Shown one piece after another: positions 11,586 through 23,700 of a stretch of 64,000 nt of DNA. A program made the translations under genes and the position numbers. The stretch lies in the NCBI GenBank assembly GCA_009760855.2, contig WPIO01000028.1, forward strand, positions 1,798,001 through 1,862,000. The letters run 5' to 3'. The notes under the pieces were generated by a model. The model worked only from the letters and a program-made list of their open reading frames with translations, was not told the origin of the DNA and did no database searches. The DNA is from Cristatella mucedo. Lineage: Eukaryota > Bryozoa > Phylactolaemata > Cristatellidae. Every line of letters starts with the position of its first letter. Position 1 is the stretch's first letter.

Positions 11586-12056
11586 ATGGGTGATTTCAAC
11601 GTTCACTTTGATAACTTATCTGACGCTTTCAGCACCGAATTTCGTGCATTGACTGACTCATTGTCTCTTGTGGCTCATGTGCATGGCCCTACCCACATCA
11701 AGGGTCACACACTCGACCAGATCTTCTCATACAACTGCACTTTGTCATCACTAATTATTACCAAATCCTGCTTATCTGACCACATGCAGATCTCATTCAA
11801 TCTACAGTGTGTGCCCACATCCTCCTCTAAAATAACCTGTGAATCGCGAAACCTCAAGACCCCTGACATTGATGCTGTCCATGCGAGAATATCTGCTTCA
11901 CCTCTGCTGCTCAATCCTCCCTCCGATCTGTCATCATTGGTAGATAGCCTCAACACGACACTAGCTGACATGCTAGACGTGTTTGCCCCTCTGACAAAGC
12001 ACACTGTGCGCCCCCCCCCCCCGCCCAGAAGGCCTATGGTTTACCGCAGACATTAA
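11586..12056 (+). pseudogene. LINE-A endonuclease, C-terminal two thirds (broken)
   Basis: An open frame of 156 codons with the metal-binding GDFN motif at its start and the LSDH motif about 60 codons later, both typical of APE-type endonucleases. The N-terminal strand with YRPP lies upstream, separated by a stop (near 11,530). The frame ends shortly after a C homopolymer, whose length may have shifted it. Confidence 0.75.
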
Positions 12057-12283
12057 ACTAGCCTAGTCTACTAAACGAAAGCTTGAAAAAGCATACAACA
12101 GATTCGGACTAACTGTCCATCGACGGGCATATTAAGACTACTGTAGGTCGTACCAATCGATCCTAGCAGAGGCCAAGTCTAGCTTTTGTAAAAACATTGT
12201 TGAATCACAGATGCACAATCCAAAAATGCTGATGTTGACAATAAACCATCTCCTCAACCGTTCCCAGACTAGCTCCTTACCTG

Positions 12284-13846
12284 ATGATCGTAATGATTGA
12301 TGATCTAGCCGATCGCTTCTCTCGATTCTTTGTGCAGAAGATAGACAAGATCAAGGAGTCCATCCCTGCGATGACAACCTCCCCACTAGAATGCTGTTCC
12401 TCGGTTCCTGGCTGCACCTCAATGTCTGCATTTAAGCAGGTCACTAGTGATCTAGTCCTGAAGTTCGTATCTCAATCAAAGAAGACAACAAGTCCTCTGG
12501 ACCCTATTCCCATTGTCATGCTCCTACGTTGCATTGATCTACTGCTGCCATGCATAACTAACATTATTATTATTTCATTAGCCTCAGGTCATGTCCCAGC
12601 ACCTTTCAAAAAATCAGTAGTCAGGCCACTTCTCAAGAAAGCTACACTTGACCAAGAGAACTTGAGCAACTACCGCCCAGTTTCCCTTCAACCATTCCTA
12701 TCAAAGACACTGGAACGGGTCGTGGCGGACCAGCTGAACTCGTATATCGAAACCTCACACCTTGCTAGTAAGTTCCAGTGTGGCTTTAGAGCTAATCACT
12801 CCACAGAGTCAGCATTGCTTAGGGTATACAACGACCTACTTAGGAATGCAGACATGGGTAGAGTGTCTCTGCTTGTTTTGCTCCATCTTTCGGCAGCTTT
12901 TGATACCATCGATCACAAAGTTCTTCTAGAGCGCCTCTCATCTCGCCTGGGCATCACTGGCACTGCTCTGCAGTGGTTCAGGTCCTATCCCAGTGGGAGT
13001 CTCCAGAGTATTGACATGAATGGACAAAGATCATCTGAAGTACCTCTGAAATATGGAGTACCTCAGGGCTCTGTGCTAGGTCCGGTTCTTTTCACGGTTT
13101 ATACTCTCCCTCTTGCTGATGTGATTGCCAAGCACAATCTAGGCTTTCACTTCTACGTGGATGACACTCAGTTGTACCTTTGCTTTGATCCCTCCCAGCC
13201 TTCGAGCACCTCAAATTCTCTAAATTCACTAGCTGCATGCATTGATGACATCCGCACATGGATGGCAGCAAATTTTCTAGAACTTCACGATGATAAAACC
13301 AACTTACTAGTTATGGTCAAACCCATTGTGATCCAGAGATTGGAAAGGCTGACTCTCAAAATTGGCTCTGCCAGCATATCTCCAGTTGAATCAGCTCGAA
13401 ATCTAGGTGTCATATTCCAAAGCGACCTCTCGTTAGACGACCATATCAGCGCCACAGTCAAATGCGCCTATTTTCAGGTTCATAACATTGCTAGAATTCG
13501 GGCTTGTTTAGATAAGGATACCACATCTACGTTGGTCCATGCATTCGTGACATCCCGTCTCGACTTCTGCAACTCACTGCTTACTGGCCTACCAGCATGT
13601 GCGATCAGGCGATTGCAGCTGGTGCAAAACTCTGCAGCTAGACTTGTCTGCCGTGAGCTTCGCAGTTGCCACATTACTCCACTTCTCGCCGACCTGCACT
13701 GGCTACCAGTCACGCAACGGATTGACTTCAAGGTTTTGTCGCTCACCTTTAGGTCCCTTCATTCTATGGCTCCAGCCTATCTGTCAGATATACTCCCCAT
13801 CAGGCCAAGCATCGTACCACCCGCTTTTCGGAATCCAACAGTCTAG
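12284..13846 (+). pseudogene. LINE-A reverse transcriptase (520 codons, catalytically damaged)
   Basis: The longest open frame in the window. Reverse transcriptase motifs run in order: SNYRPVSLQPFLSKTLERV, CGFRANHSTESALL, LVLLHLSAAFDTIDH (motif A), GVPQGSVLGPVLF (motif B), FHFYVDDTQLY (motif C), then the thumb and [12 protein letters not shown]. In motif A the residue at the position of the first catalytic aspartate is His. The other family copies that reach motif C read YADD or YADE, here YVDD. The frame ends early at FRNPTV, and the remaining C-terminus (seen in frame at 23,636-24,127) continues in another frame. It functions in cDNA synthesis in intact elements; here it is a relic. Confidence 0.88.
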
Positions 13847-14282
13847 AAATACCTCGTACAAACCTTAAATCCTTTGGAGACCATGCATTTAGTTCATATG
13901 CTCCCAAAGCCTGGAACTCCCTCCCGACCTGCGTCAGAACATCCCCTGACCTGACCACATTTAAAAGGAACCTAAAAACACACCTATTTAGGACAGCATT
14001 TAGTGGGTCCCTGTGATTCGTCCTTGATGTGCTTGTGCATGCGTGCTGACACTGTGCATGCTGCCACTAACCACATTTGCATGCTGACCCTGTGCATGTC
14101 ACCCCTAACCATATTATTCATTTCGTTTGTTTTTCAAGCATGATTTTACTTACCATTCAATTGCATTTCACTTTCCAGCAAATGTGAAGCGCCTAGAGAG
14201 AGATTGAGTTCTCTGCGGGTGCTTTATCAAGTGAATTAATATTATTATTATTAACCTGTTTTTGGTATATCTAAGCAGTGGA

Positions 14283-14325
14283 CCCTTCTCCCATGTATGT
14301 TCCCATGTATGTTCCCATGTATGTT
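14283..14325. repeat. 12-bp tandem repeat, about three units
   Basis: catgtatgttcc is repeated three times just after the LINE-A tail. Confidence 0.85.
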
Positions 14326-14550
14326 CCCAATGTAGAATTGTTAACCAGGAAGTAATGTTTTCCATGTCATGCCATGTCATTGCACTAACTTTTCTAGGAT
14401 TTCAATGCTTATGAGCATAGTTAAATTGCTAACAATAACATATTGTACCTGTCATGTAGTGATTATGCTAATTTCTACTTGACTTGAGTCCGAGGGCGTA
14501 ATATCGAGAAATCACTGAAATATCGGTCAGCAATAGGATATTTTTGAGGG

Positions 14551-15323
14551 AAACTTTCAAAAGACAAACATGTTAGAAACGGGACGTTGAAAGACTTCCA
14601 CATAAAAGGAAAAATGATTATGCAAACAATGCCTTACCTGAATCTAAACCGGAAGCAACATATTTACGAATAACAAATTTACCATTCTCTGCATAATCTG
14701 CAACGTTTATCCAAACTTGTTCAACCTCTGTCGATCGAGGTACATATTTGCAGGTTGTTGAGGTGCATGCTTATGGCTTTTATAAATTTGCAGAGTATTT
14801 ATGTGCCATGTAAATTCCATAATTTGGTCGATAACTTTCCGTGTAAGCATACAATTTAAAATGTGAGTTTAGCTCATCTGGTACTTCAATGTGCTGGTTA
14901 GTTTCTGACTTCCAAAAGTTCCAGGACGTTAGGTGTCATGTATAGACAAGCCATCAAACCAAAATCAGAAATAAACTATTGCATTGATATGCAAGCGGAG
15001 CTGAACTCACATTTCAAGTTTTATATTTGATCTTGGAAGTATTGGCTAAGTCATGGAATTTATAGGGTGCAAAGCTACAATATAAATAAAGACATTCAAG
15101 TCGTAAGCATGCACCTCAACATGCTTCACGTATGTACCTCGATCCGCCAAAGTTCAGCAAGTCAAATAGGATGCAGAGATTGGGAAATTTATATTTGTTG
15201 ATATATTGCTTCCGATTAATATCCGAGCCCGGACGTGGCTTGCTTTAATCGTTCTTTGCACACGGAAGCGATTCTTCAGAGCTTTTCATCCCGTCGCTGA
15301 CGTGTCGGCCTTTTGAAAGGATA
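14551..15323. repeat. Large diverged inverted repeat (arms of about 350-370 bp)
   Basis: The left half from 14,551 and the reverse complement of the right half ending near 15,323 align over almost their whole length: ctttcaaaag at the outer ends, ccggaagcaa / ttgcttccg, ggatcgaggtacat, tgttgaggtgcatgctta, taaattccat and aatgtgagt-tagctc, towards a small centre near 14,920-14,960. By eye the arms are about 70-75% identical with small gaps. No open frame spans it. It could be a foldback or MITE-type element, or an old inverted duplication. Confidence 0.75.
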
Positions 15324-15987
15324 CCATGACAAATATTGTATTGTTGGAAGCATTGTAACAGATAGCATTGCAACAAAGTAATGTTGATTTGCTATTCACG
15401 CCTTCCTTTTACTGGTCATCTTGGTAAGCGACCAAAAAGGGACAACCGACATTTTTTCCTGCATAGTGATATGGCACTTGGCAACTGCAGGTCAGTCACA
15501 TTATCTTTCAGCCATATTAATCTCTCCCTCCCTCTCTCTCTCTCTCTTGATTTCTGGTAACCTAAGTGGGTCTGCATACTGGCTGACCTGTGTGGGCTTT
15601 TTGAAATTTGGTAGTGCTTCAGGCAGCTTCTGCTCATGCTGTAGCACAGCAGTCTTTATTTTGAGCTGTACTTGAAAGTCCTGGCATGGTCTTGCTATAA
15701 TAGCCAGGATAACTTACTGTTTAAGTACGGCGAACCAAAAAGTGCCTTGGTTGGGCCCTGTTTTGGTCTTGAAATCTTTTGGGCTAGAGGTGCTAGCTCC
15801 GATGCCCACGTGCCCCCACTAGGCATGGCCCAAAGGCCAGTCCAATTTTGGATGGCTGATCTGACAGCTACTCAGTACCTGAATTGATGTCCTCACATGG
15901 TATCTATTTCAAACCAATTGATGCCCTCCTTCCCCTAGTTACACTAGGAAACTTTTTGCTGTCAGTGTCAAATAAGGTTAAAGGTTA
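15324..15987. other. Stretch without recognisable gene
   Basis: Contains a short CT repeat (15,525-15,547). The open frames have no recognisable domain. Confidence 0.4.
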
Positions 15988-16137
15988 GCTGATTCAAAAT
16001 CCTCATTTGTGTGGCAGCAGAAGAGAATTAACCGTTTTCACACCCTTTTGCAGTTGGTAAAAAAAGGATCACCATCTGCAGGACTTGAAGAACACACAAT
16101 CTGGATCGTGAAGAGCAGGCACCTTACCCATGGATAG
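15988..16137 (-). mobile_element. SINE-1, diverged copy f
   Basis: The antisense 3' end (gctgattcaaaatcctcatt) is followed by the body (ttaaccgttttcaca) and the antisense B box and head (gcaggacttgaagaacac, gcaggcaccttaccca). Small insertions indicate age. Confidence 0.55.
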
Positions 16138-17727
16138 CTTAAATTGCTATTGCTTTTGTACATTGAAGCCATCAGGTGTATACAGGCGCCAATCAACAAT
16201 GTGATGCACCTAGTCTGCTCTCGCTTTGGGCTAGTCCATCAGCCCATATTCGTGTCTCGATATGCCTGCATGTGTAAGCACAGAATCTGAATGTATGTGG
16301 TAATATTAGCTACAGGGTTACAGCATTTATGCATATCTAGAGAACATGAAGCTCGGAACAGTCGACCATAGTTATAACGTTGTGCATGGAACAAAAATAG
16401 TGATACCTCTTTTTCTTGGGATCGCCCCAAGCCTTAACTTCTCTCATGAAGTGTGGGTACTGGAACGGAGTGGGTGATGGCTCAAAATTGGAAGCCTATT
16501 TGGCTCTTGGTTGCAGTCGTGGGACACCCAAAAAGAGGGCTCGTGGATGGCACTACCTTTTTATTTTTTTCTAGTGATGCTATAGTTTTCATTTGGTGGC
16601 CGTATAATTTAGCCTCCTGTAGCTTAGTACTTCCTGCGTTGGAGATGCTGTGCAGGTACCTACCAAGCACAGTGCTATCGTGACCGGCCGGCAGTATTGC
16701 CACTTGAGCTTTACCAAGTTGTCACGCCGTGGCATCGAGTAGTCAACAGCAGCAGAGTGTGGCAACAGCAGCAGTGTGCCATGTTGCAGCTTGGCTGTCA
16801 GCACTCAGTCAGCTCTCGTGCCACTTACTCAGAGATGCCCTGCAGTTCTTTCAGTAACAGAAGCTGAATCTTGATTAAACTCTCAGGCTCACAGATTAGT
16901 TTAATGGTCAGCAGTGCCCAAAGCCAATCAGCAATGTCTATTTATAGTAACAATAATACAAGTAATAAGACATTGATGTAGCACCATAAGAGAACTAATT
17001 GCCTGTCTAAGGCAACTATATTGGAAAGGTAATGTAGCAACCACTGTCTGCCAGACTTAATCGCTTGCCCGTCTGTAATGGCAGCCCAGTTTCGGTCAGC
17101 CACAGCCGAACCGGCGTATGTCGTGTTGTGGCAACCAAATGGCAATATCTTCCTTCGGCTCGGCTAAGCCAGTGCTCTCTTCTCTGCCTGCCGTCTACCG
17201 GATCTGACCTTTCTTACCATCTCTTATGGTTGGGAATAAATTAATCAGAACCTGACCACCCTTTCTACTTAACAATGTGCACATGCTCCAGCAGAAGTGT
17301 GTCAAATGTCCCGGCACGCATAATTACACAGAGGACAAATCGCACGGACCGAAGCGAATGCTGTGAGCAACAGATCAGTTTTTCAACATTTCCTTACATG
17401 TCGTCGTGTCTGGAAATGCTGTGATGTCAGTCACACTCACACGTTGTAGTTACGGGCTTTGGAAGGCATAACAAGTAAAGGCATGGTTTCCAAAGGACCT
17501 GAGGTCGATTATATGAGGCACTTCTGATCAGTTTGAGTCAGGAGAGCTTATTTAGAATTGAGCTTCTCATAGCAATGTACTGCAACTAGCCGGTGTAGCT
17601 ATGGTTGCAATTTCTAATTCACACACACCAGCTGCAACTTGTTTGTACTATGCAAATGTGCACGAGCTATTGCTATATTATGCATGCACAAGTGCACATA
17701 GTCAATTCACCTGTGTGGTTGAGCTGT

Positions 17728-17730
<3 letters not shown>
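16138..17730. other. Stretch without recognisable gene or repeat
   Basis: Short open frames on both strands. None shows a known domain or a convincing pair of splice sites in phase with the nearby gene. Confidence 0.4.

Positions 17731-17732
<2 letters not shown>

Positions 17733-17808
<76 letters not shown>
17733..17808. repeat. (CT)n-(TA)n compound microsatellite
   Basis: About 45 bp of CT repeat joins directly to about 30 bp of TA repeat. Confidence 0.97.
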
Positions 17809-17809
<1 letters not shown>

Positions 17810-17865
17810 CATTGACTATGTCAAATGGCAGTAATCATCCAAGGAGCCTCTAAAGTATGAGCTTT

Positions 17866-18045
17866 TCACAATTTACACTCTCTTTCTTACCAGCCTAATC
17901 GCCAAGCACAATCTGGGCTTTCATTTCTTGGTAGTTAGCCCACCTGTGATTTAATCCTTCCCTGCCTTGCAGAATGTCAAACTCTCTCAACTCCCCCACT
18001 GTATGTCTTGCTGAGATTCACACCTGTATGACAATTATCGTCAGG
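17866..18045 (+). mobile_element. LINE-A reverse-transcriptase fragment
   Basis: Matches the segment after motif B of the long copy (ctaatcgccaagcacaatct, gggctttcatttct, caaactctctcaactcccc), with the catalytic YxDD region mutated. Only about 180 bp remain. Confidence 0.7.
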
Positions 18046-18191
18046 CACAGACGGTATAGAGCCGGATGGGACCATAGCACAGACCTTAATTCTAGTGGCC
18101 TCCATTGCTACTTACAGGTGACCAGAGACTATAGCCAAAACTGAGTTAAGGATGACTTAACCTTGACCTTGCCGGGATCAACCAATCATAG

Positions 18192-18602
18192 GTGTCTGGT
18201 GTCGAGCCATCTGATGCGACCTCCCCTCCACACGCACACCCCACCGGGTTGGTCAGTGAGGGAGGGGCATCAGATCTCGAACTTCCTTGTGCCCATGCAG
18301 ATAACAAGGCATCTTGCAGACTTGATCTGATTCAGCATGTGGACCGAACTTCTTTAGGAGGAAGCATGATTTTTTGTGCAGCTAGGCACCAGCTAGGCAA
18401 TCGGGTGGAGGAGGAAATCACTCGGATGAGCTTGCTAATTATTGTTGCACCAAGTGCACCAAGGAGCATTGGTGGCTGTAGGCCAGTTACAGTGCCTGCA
18501 GCGTCTCTCGAATACAGTCGTGGCTGGCCTTCAGGAGGATGGATAGATGGAGGGGAGAGGAAGGATATCCACCAACTTTCTCTTTTCCTTCATTCCAAAT
18601 AA
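18192..18602 (+). other. Unassigned 136-codon open frame
   Basis: Opens with GTG and has no recognisable domain. A splice-acceptor-like tgcccatgcag lies at 18,289-18,299. Composition is ordinary, not a simple repeat. It lies 700 bp upstream of the Rab11-FIP exon on the same strand and could hold an upstream exon, but nothing in the sequence proves this. Confidence 0.2.
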
Positions 18603-18654
18603 ATAGCGCCTCAACATTTGTAATTCAGTACATCAATACACTTTGAATTCGATA

Positions 18655-18760
18655 TAATAATAATGATAATAATAATAATACTAATAACACACTCGATAAA
18701 GCGCCCTCGGAGGACTCTATCTCTTTCTAGGCACTTTACATTTGCTGCTAAGGAAACTTG
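18655..18760 (-). mobile_element. LINE-A 3' tail
   Basis: ATT-type microsatellite followed by the antisense tail (gataaagcgccctcggagga, ctttctaggcactttacatt). Confidence 0.75.
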
Positions 18761-19323
18761 ATCAAATGGTCACGGTGACTTGGTGGAATATTGCATGGCA
18801 AAGTACAGGTGCAGGCAGTAGACCAGGTCTAGCTGTGCCGACCCGCATCCAATTAAAGGTATCAACTTGCAAATTGCCGCTTTTGGAAAAGTTGGGCTGT
18901 AATGTGATGTGGTTTCAGACATACTACAGAATCGTGTGCGTGACCAGTCGGTTTGCTTAAGTCATATCGATGTATTCAAGTATTACTCTGCCAGGTCTAG
19001 TGCTAATAGTAAAATGCATTTGTATAGTACCCATAACAGAATTAAATCTCCTCCATGTGCTTGCATAGGCTGGAAAGCAAGTACACTGGTCTAGAGTACA
19101 GCGAGAACGATAGATTTGTCACACACTTTTCTCGAAATGATTGAAGCCGCTGATCGTCAAGATAATGTGGCAGCAGCATCGGCAGTTTTCAGTAGAGCTC
19201 GCAGCTAGATTGAAGTACCATCTCGTGCCTATATCACACTGTCCCTCGCCAGCTCTCCCCTGGGATGGGTATCAGCTTTATCCTCTAGCCTGCTGACGGC
19301 ACGGCATGCATCTTTGCTTGCAG

Positions 19324-20744
19324 ATAGGTGTCGGACCATGTCGAAGGCTAGCCTGCAAACTTCGGTGGATGAGACAAAGCAGGAAAAGAAAAGGCATAAG
19401 CTCAAAGAGCTGAATTCGGCAACGCTAAAACGGTTGGCCAACTTGCACTCGGCCAAGTCACGAAGCCGCTCGTCTGCCGACGTCTCGGATAGGCGCACGA
19501 TTTTTGACGCCGAACCCATAGTGGAGATGCCAGAGGTGGTCGCTGACAGCCGAGCTTCCGGCGAGCGGCACGACAACACGTGCAGAAGGTCCGGCCCGTG
19601 CCCTGGCAGCAACGGTGGCGCCAACGACGCAGCAACCCAGACACAGTCCAGCGCTGAAGATGACCCATCGCAGCTCATGTTCTGCAGTAAAGAGGTGAGA
19701 TGCTGCCAGAGCAGCCGCGGTGGCCCCGTGGCAATGTATGTAACCAGTGGTTAGTGCATCACAAAGTGCTCGCCCAAGTCGTCAGGGCCACAGCCACTGG
19801 CTGTTCTGCATTCTTCTTGCTGATTAGATGCCCAAGCCGATGGAAAGTGTTACAAACGTGGTGCGCTGCTTTCATGTGAAGTCAGGTCTAGGCTGCAAAC
19901 ATAGCGGTCGTAGCTGCAAATCTCAGCTGACATACAGTGAAGACCGGTGATGCCCGAGCCTTGTAGCATGGCTAGTTGCTTACAGGTGTTGCATCAATGC
20001 ACGCAGGTACGCCGGCAGTAGCAGGAACGCGGCAGTAACGATGAGCGCTCTTACCTTAAAAGATCAAGTCTGTATCCATAATGCAGAAAAGTCTATTTGG
20101 CAGCAGCAGCCAGTTACAGGCATTCAACAGCAGCCATGACATACACCAATGGCTTTGTGGCATAGAGCTCAAATGAGCTCCAATGCTAATGTTCACGAAT
20201 CCTGACTGCCTGCCTGTCTCAGGGCTGACTTTTTTTTATAGGCCTTAGCAATAGCCTGTTGCATAATCGCGAACAATAATGATCTGCCACAATCCGGCTG
20301 GTTTAGCTGGCATTGCCGTTTCAAAATAATTTTAGCAAGTGAAAGACCCTTATAAATCCATAAGCATTTACAGGTACTTAAGTAGCTTAGCTAACGGTCG
20401 GGATGTCCCTCTAGTGGAACTCTTATGTACAGGTAGTCGAGTGAGGAAGCGTTGAAGCTGTAAAGAAGCGGCCAAGGGCCCGCTGGACTTTGTGTGAATG
20501 CATTTATTACCCTCGGTCCGTCTGATCTCTTAAGGTGCTACCCAGAGAGCAAGTAGTTTCGTGAATGAAGTACTAGTTATAATTTCTAGAAGTATTGACA
20601 TCTAGGCGATTTTTGAGAAACTTAAGGCAATTTGGACTACGTGACAATTGATCAAGGCGAGCTAAAAAGACGTTTGGTCGAGTTCGGAGCACTATGCATT
20701 CTAATTTCTGGCAGAAATGTAGTGTTTTTTTGAGTTCCATGATT

Positions 20745-20785
<41 letters not shown>

Positions 20786-23700
20786 CGCAATAACTACTCT
20801 CCAACTGCCGACTATGGCACATCTTTTTCAGCGGTCCTGAACTGCTACTTCTATGCTACTCACTACCTCAACTGCTCTCCTGACTCTGCTATGCTTCCCA
20901 CTTTCTCTTTGTTTCGTGAGACGAAGTCTGTTGGCTACCGAATGCGTACCGAAAGCCGCTTAGGCTGTGAGTGTGCTATACAAAACTCTCCTGCGTAACA
21001 CCCACATGGTCTTTATGACTTTGTGGAGTTACTGACGGAGATACATTACATTACATATATATATATATATATATATATACATACATACATACATACATAC
21101 ATACATACATACATACATACATACATACATACATACATACATACATACATACATAGATACATACATACATACATACATACATGCATACATACATACATAA
21201 ATACACATACACATACACTTACATCTATCATGCATGTAGTTTATCTATGCGTATACATATTGCAGGCACGTGTTACCCGGTGTCTTGATAAGTGACACAA
21301 GACAGGTATAGGTGGATACTTGTACTTCGGAAATTTGTCATTTCTTACGAATCCAGAACACTAGTGCCCATTGTGGATATCCGGGCTACTGGGCACCCTG
21401 CAGCTGCAGTCCCAGCTAGCTGCCAAACAACTGTGACCCTGTGCAGCAGGCATGCATGCTTGCACTTCTGGCATGTGGTCTAACGGTCTATGTTGCCCCA
21501 TACTGGCAGCATGTTCTTCGAGATCTTATTGGAACTAATTTCTGACTAGGCGTATTGCAATGCCTTTATGTGTTGCAATGCCTTAACGTTAATGTTGCCG
21601 GTTTTATGTGTTTCCTGAGGTACAGTGAGCGGCAACACTGGTTTAGAGGATATTTTGAGCCTTTGGGTCTTGGCTAGCGCCAGCAGCAGCAGCAGACATG
21701 AGGCTGCAGTGGCTGCAGGGAGTACTCAGGAGTGAGCGGCCAGGTGTGAAGAGGAGTGAGAAGGAGAACCAGTCCCTTCGTCCCTTTTATCCGGAGACCA
21801 ATGCTGCCCTGAGGAATAAGACAGATGTAAGCAAATGCCCAAGGGATGAAAGTCAGTCTCTCGATCACCGAGTCTTGATCAGTAAGCTTTGCATTCAAGC
21901 TTTAGCTGAGAGTACAGTTCTGTTCGACAGCCAGTGCTATTGCCGGGTGATAAGAAGTTGGTAGATTGAGCTGTGCTTGTGTCGCCGAGTATAGTGACTG
22001 CTTTTAACTGCGACCACAATGATAATAACAATAATACATTTGTATAGCACTCCCAGAGAACTTAACTCTTTTTCTTTATAGTAAAAATAATAATACATTT
22101 GCATAGCGTCCACTGAGAACTGAATCTCTCTATGCACTTTACAGATGCTACATATAAAGCATTACCAAAATGCTACTTGGTAACATCCGCAAGCAGTAGG
22201 CATAGTGTAAGCAGGTACATGCACGCGAAGGACGAATCGCAAAGACTCGCCAAATGCTGTAATAAATAGGTGCTTTTCAAGCACCGCTTCTTGTACTTTA
22301 CATATGCTGCAAAGAAAGTATGATTGAATGGTTAGTGGTAGCATGCATAGTGTGATCATGTAGAACATAGTTAGTGGTAGCTTGCCCAGTGCAAGGACGA
22401 AGAAGCACACAAAGGACGAATCACAGGGACCCACTAAAGGCCGGTATACACTGGTACATTTTAAGCTTCCTTTTAAATGTCGTCTGGTCAGGGGATGTCG
22501 TTACGTCAGTCCTAAGTGAGTTTGGCTTTGGGCTTTGGGAGCGTTGGAACTAAAGGCATGGTCTCCTAAGAATTTGAAGTTCATACGAGGTGTAGTTAAA
22601 CGATCTGAGTCAGAACAGCAGGTGGCACGATGCCTAGCCTAGTGGGGGAGTAGTTATGATAGGTAGGGCAGAGCCAGATAATGAAGGGACCTAAAGGGGA
22701 GTGACAGAACTTTGAAGTCGATGTGTTGCTTGACTAAGAGCTGGTTAAGGTCTGCAAGAAGTGATATGATGTGGCCACTGTGACACTCGCGACAGACATG
22801 CCTAGCTAGAGAGTTTTGCACCAACTGTAAGCACCTGATTGCACAGGCCGGTAGACCAGCAAGCAATTAGTTACAAAAGTCAAGACGGGAAGTCAAAATG
22901 CAAGGACCAATTTAGATGTGGTATCCTGTCTAAACAAGTCCGAATGTTAGCAATGTTACATAGCTGAGAGCAGGGAAACTTGACTGCGGAGCATGTTTAT
23001 TGAGCATGCTACCACTAACGATTCGATCGTGCTTCCTTTGCAGCAAATGTGAAGTGCCTATAAATAGATTGAGTTCTCTTAAAGGGTGCTATATGAAATG
23101 TATTATTATTACTATTATTATATGGTCGTCTAACGAAAGGTCATTTTGGACCATGACACCTATATTTCGTGCACGTGTTTGCCAATAACTAATAATCTAG
23201 TGTTATCGTCATTGAATTTGATAAAGATTGCAGCCATCCATGTAAGGATGTCAGTAATACATGCAGCAAGGGATTTGAGAGAATTCGACTTGCTGGAGAT
23301 CTGGAAGGGATCATAGCAAAGATACAACTGAGTGTCATCAGCATAGAAGTAAAAGCATAGATTGCGGTAATTGGTAATTGCATCAGCTAGAGGTAGATTA
23401 GTGATTAATTCTTCTCTCGGCCTTTCACTCATAAGTTGTCTCTCTGAACTGGCCATTGCAGCTGCACCCTGCTTCTTTGTGGCAATGAATCCTGTATGTC
23501 AGCCGCCTTGACAAATTGATCCATTATGGTTCAGCTTATATTTTCTGTGTAGTAATCCGAAGAATTTGCTTTACCAGTTTGTTTGCCTCCTGACTCTATT
23601 GTAGCAAGTGCTGATGGAAGCTGTCGTCCAACTAGTTGCTCCAATCTTATGAGTTCGTGACATCTCGTCTCGACTTCTGCAACTCACTGCTTACTGGCCT

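Larger units (their letters stand above)
11370..14255 (+). mobile_element. LINE-A, longest copy in the window (L2/CR1-like)
   Basis: Contains, in order, a 5'-truncated endonuclease (VVYRPPG near 11,500, then MGDFNVHFDN from 11,586, LSDH near 11,780), a linker with stops (12,057-12,283), reverse transcriptase (12,284-13,846), the C-terminal segment in a shifted frame, and a non-coding 3' region ending in the family tail and ATT repeats at about 14,240. Several frameshifts and stops, an 11-C run at 12,012-12,022 and a changed catalytic residue show that it cannot move on its own. About twenty shorter LINE-A pieces in the window are mostly 3' ends of this element. Confidence 0.9.

Noticed and set aside
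21023-21295. Frames with YIHTYIHT or CMYVCMYV repeats
   Set aside because: Translation of the TA/CATA microsatellite.
21698-21964. Possible cassette exon of the Rab11-FIP gene (ATG, donor AGAT|GTAAGC)
   Set aside because: The only plausible acceptor after the CAG run gives an immediate TGA in the phase-0 frame required by both neighbours. The peptide has no coiled coil.
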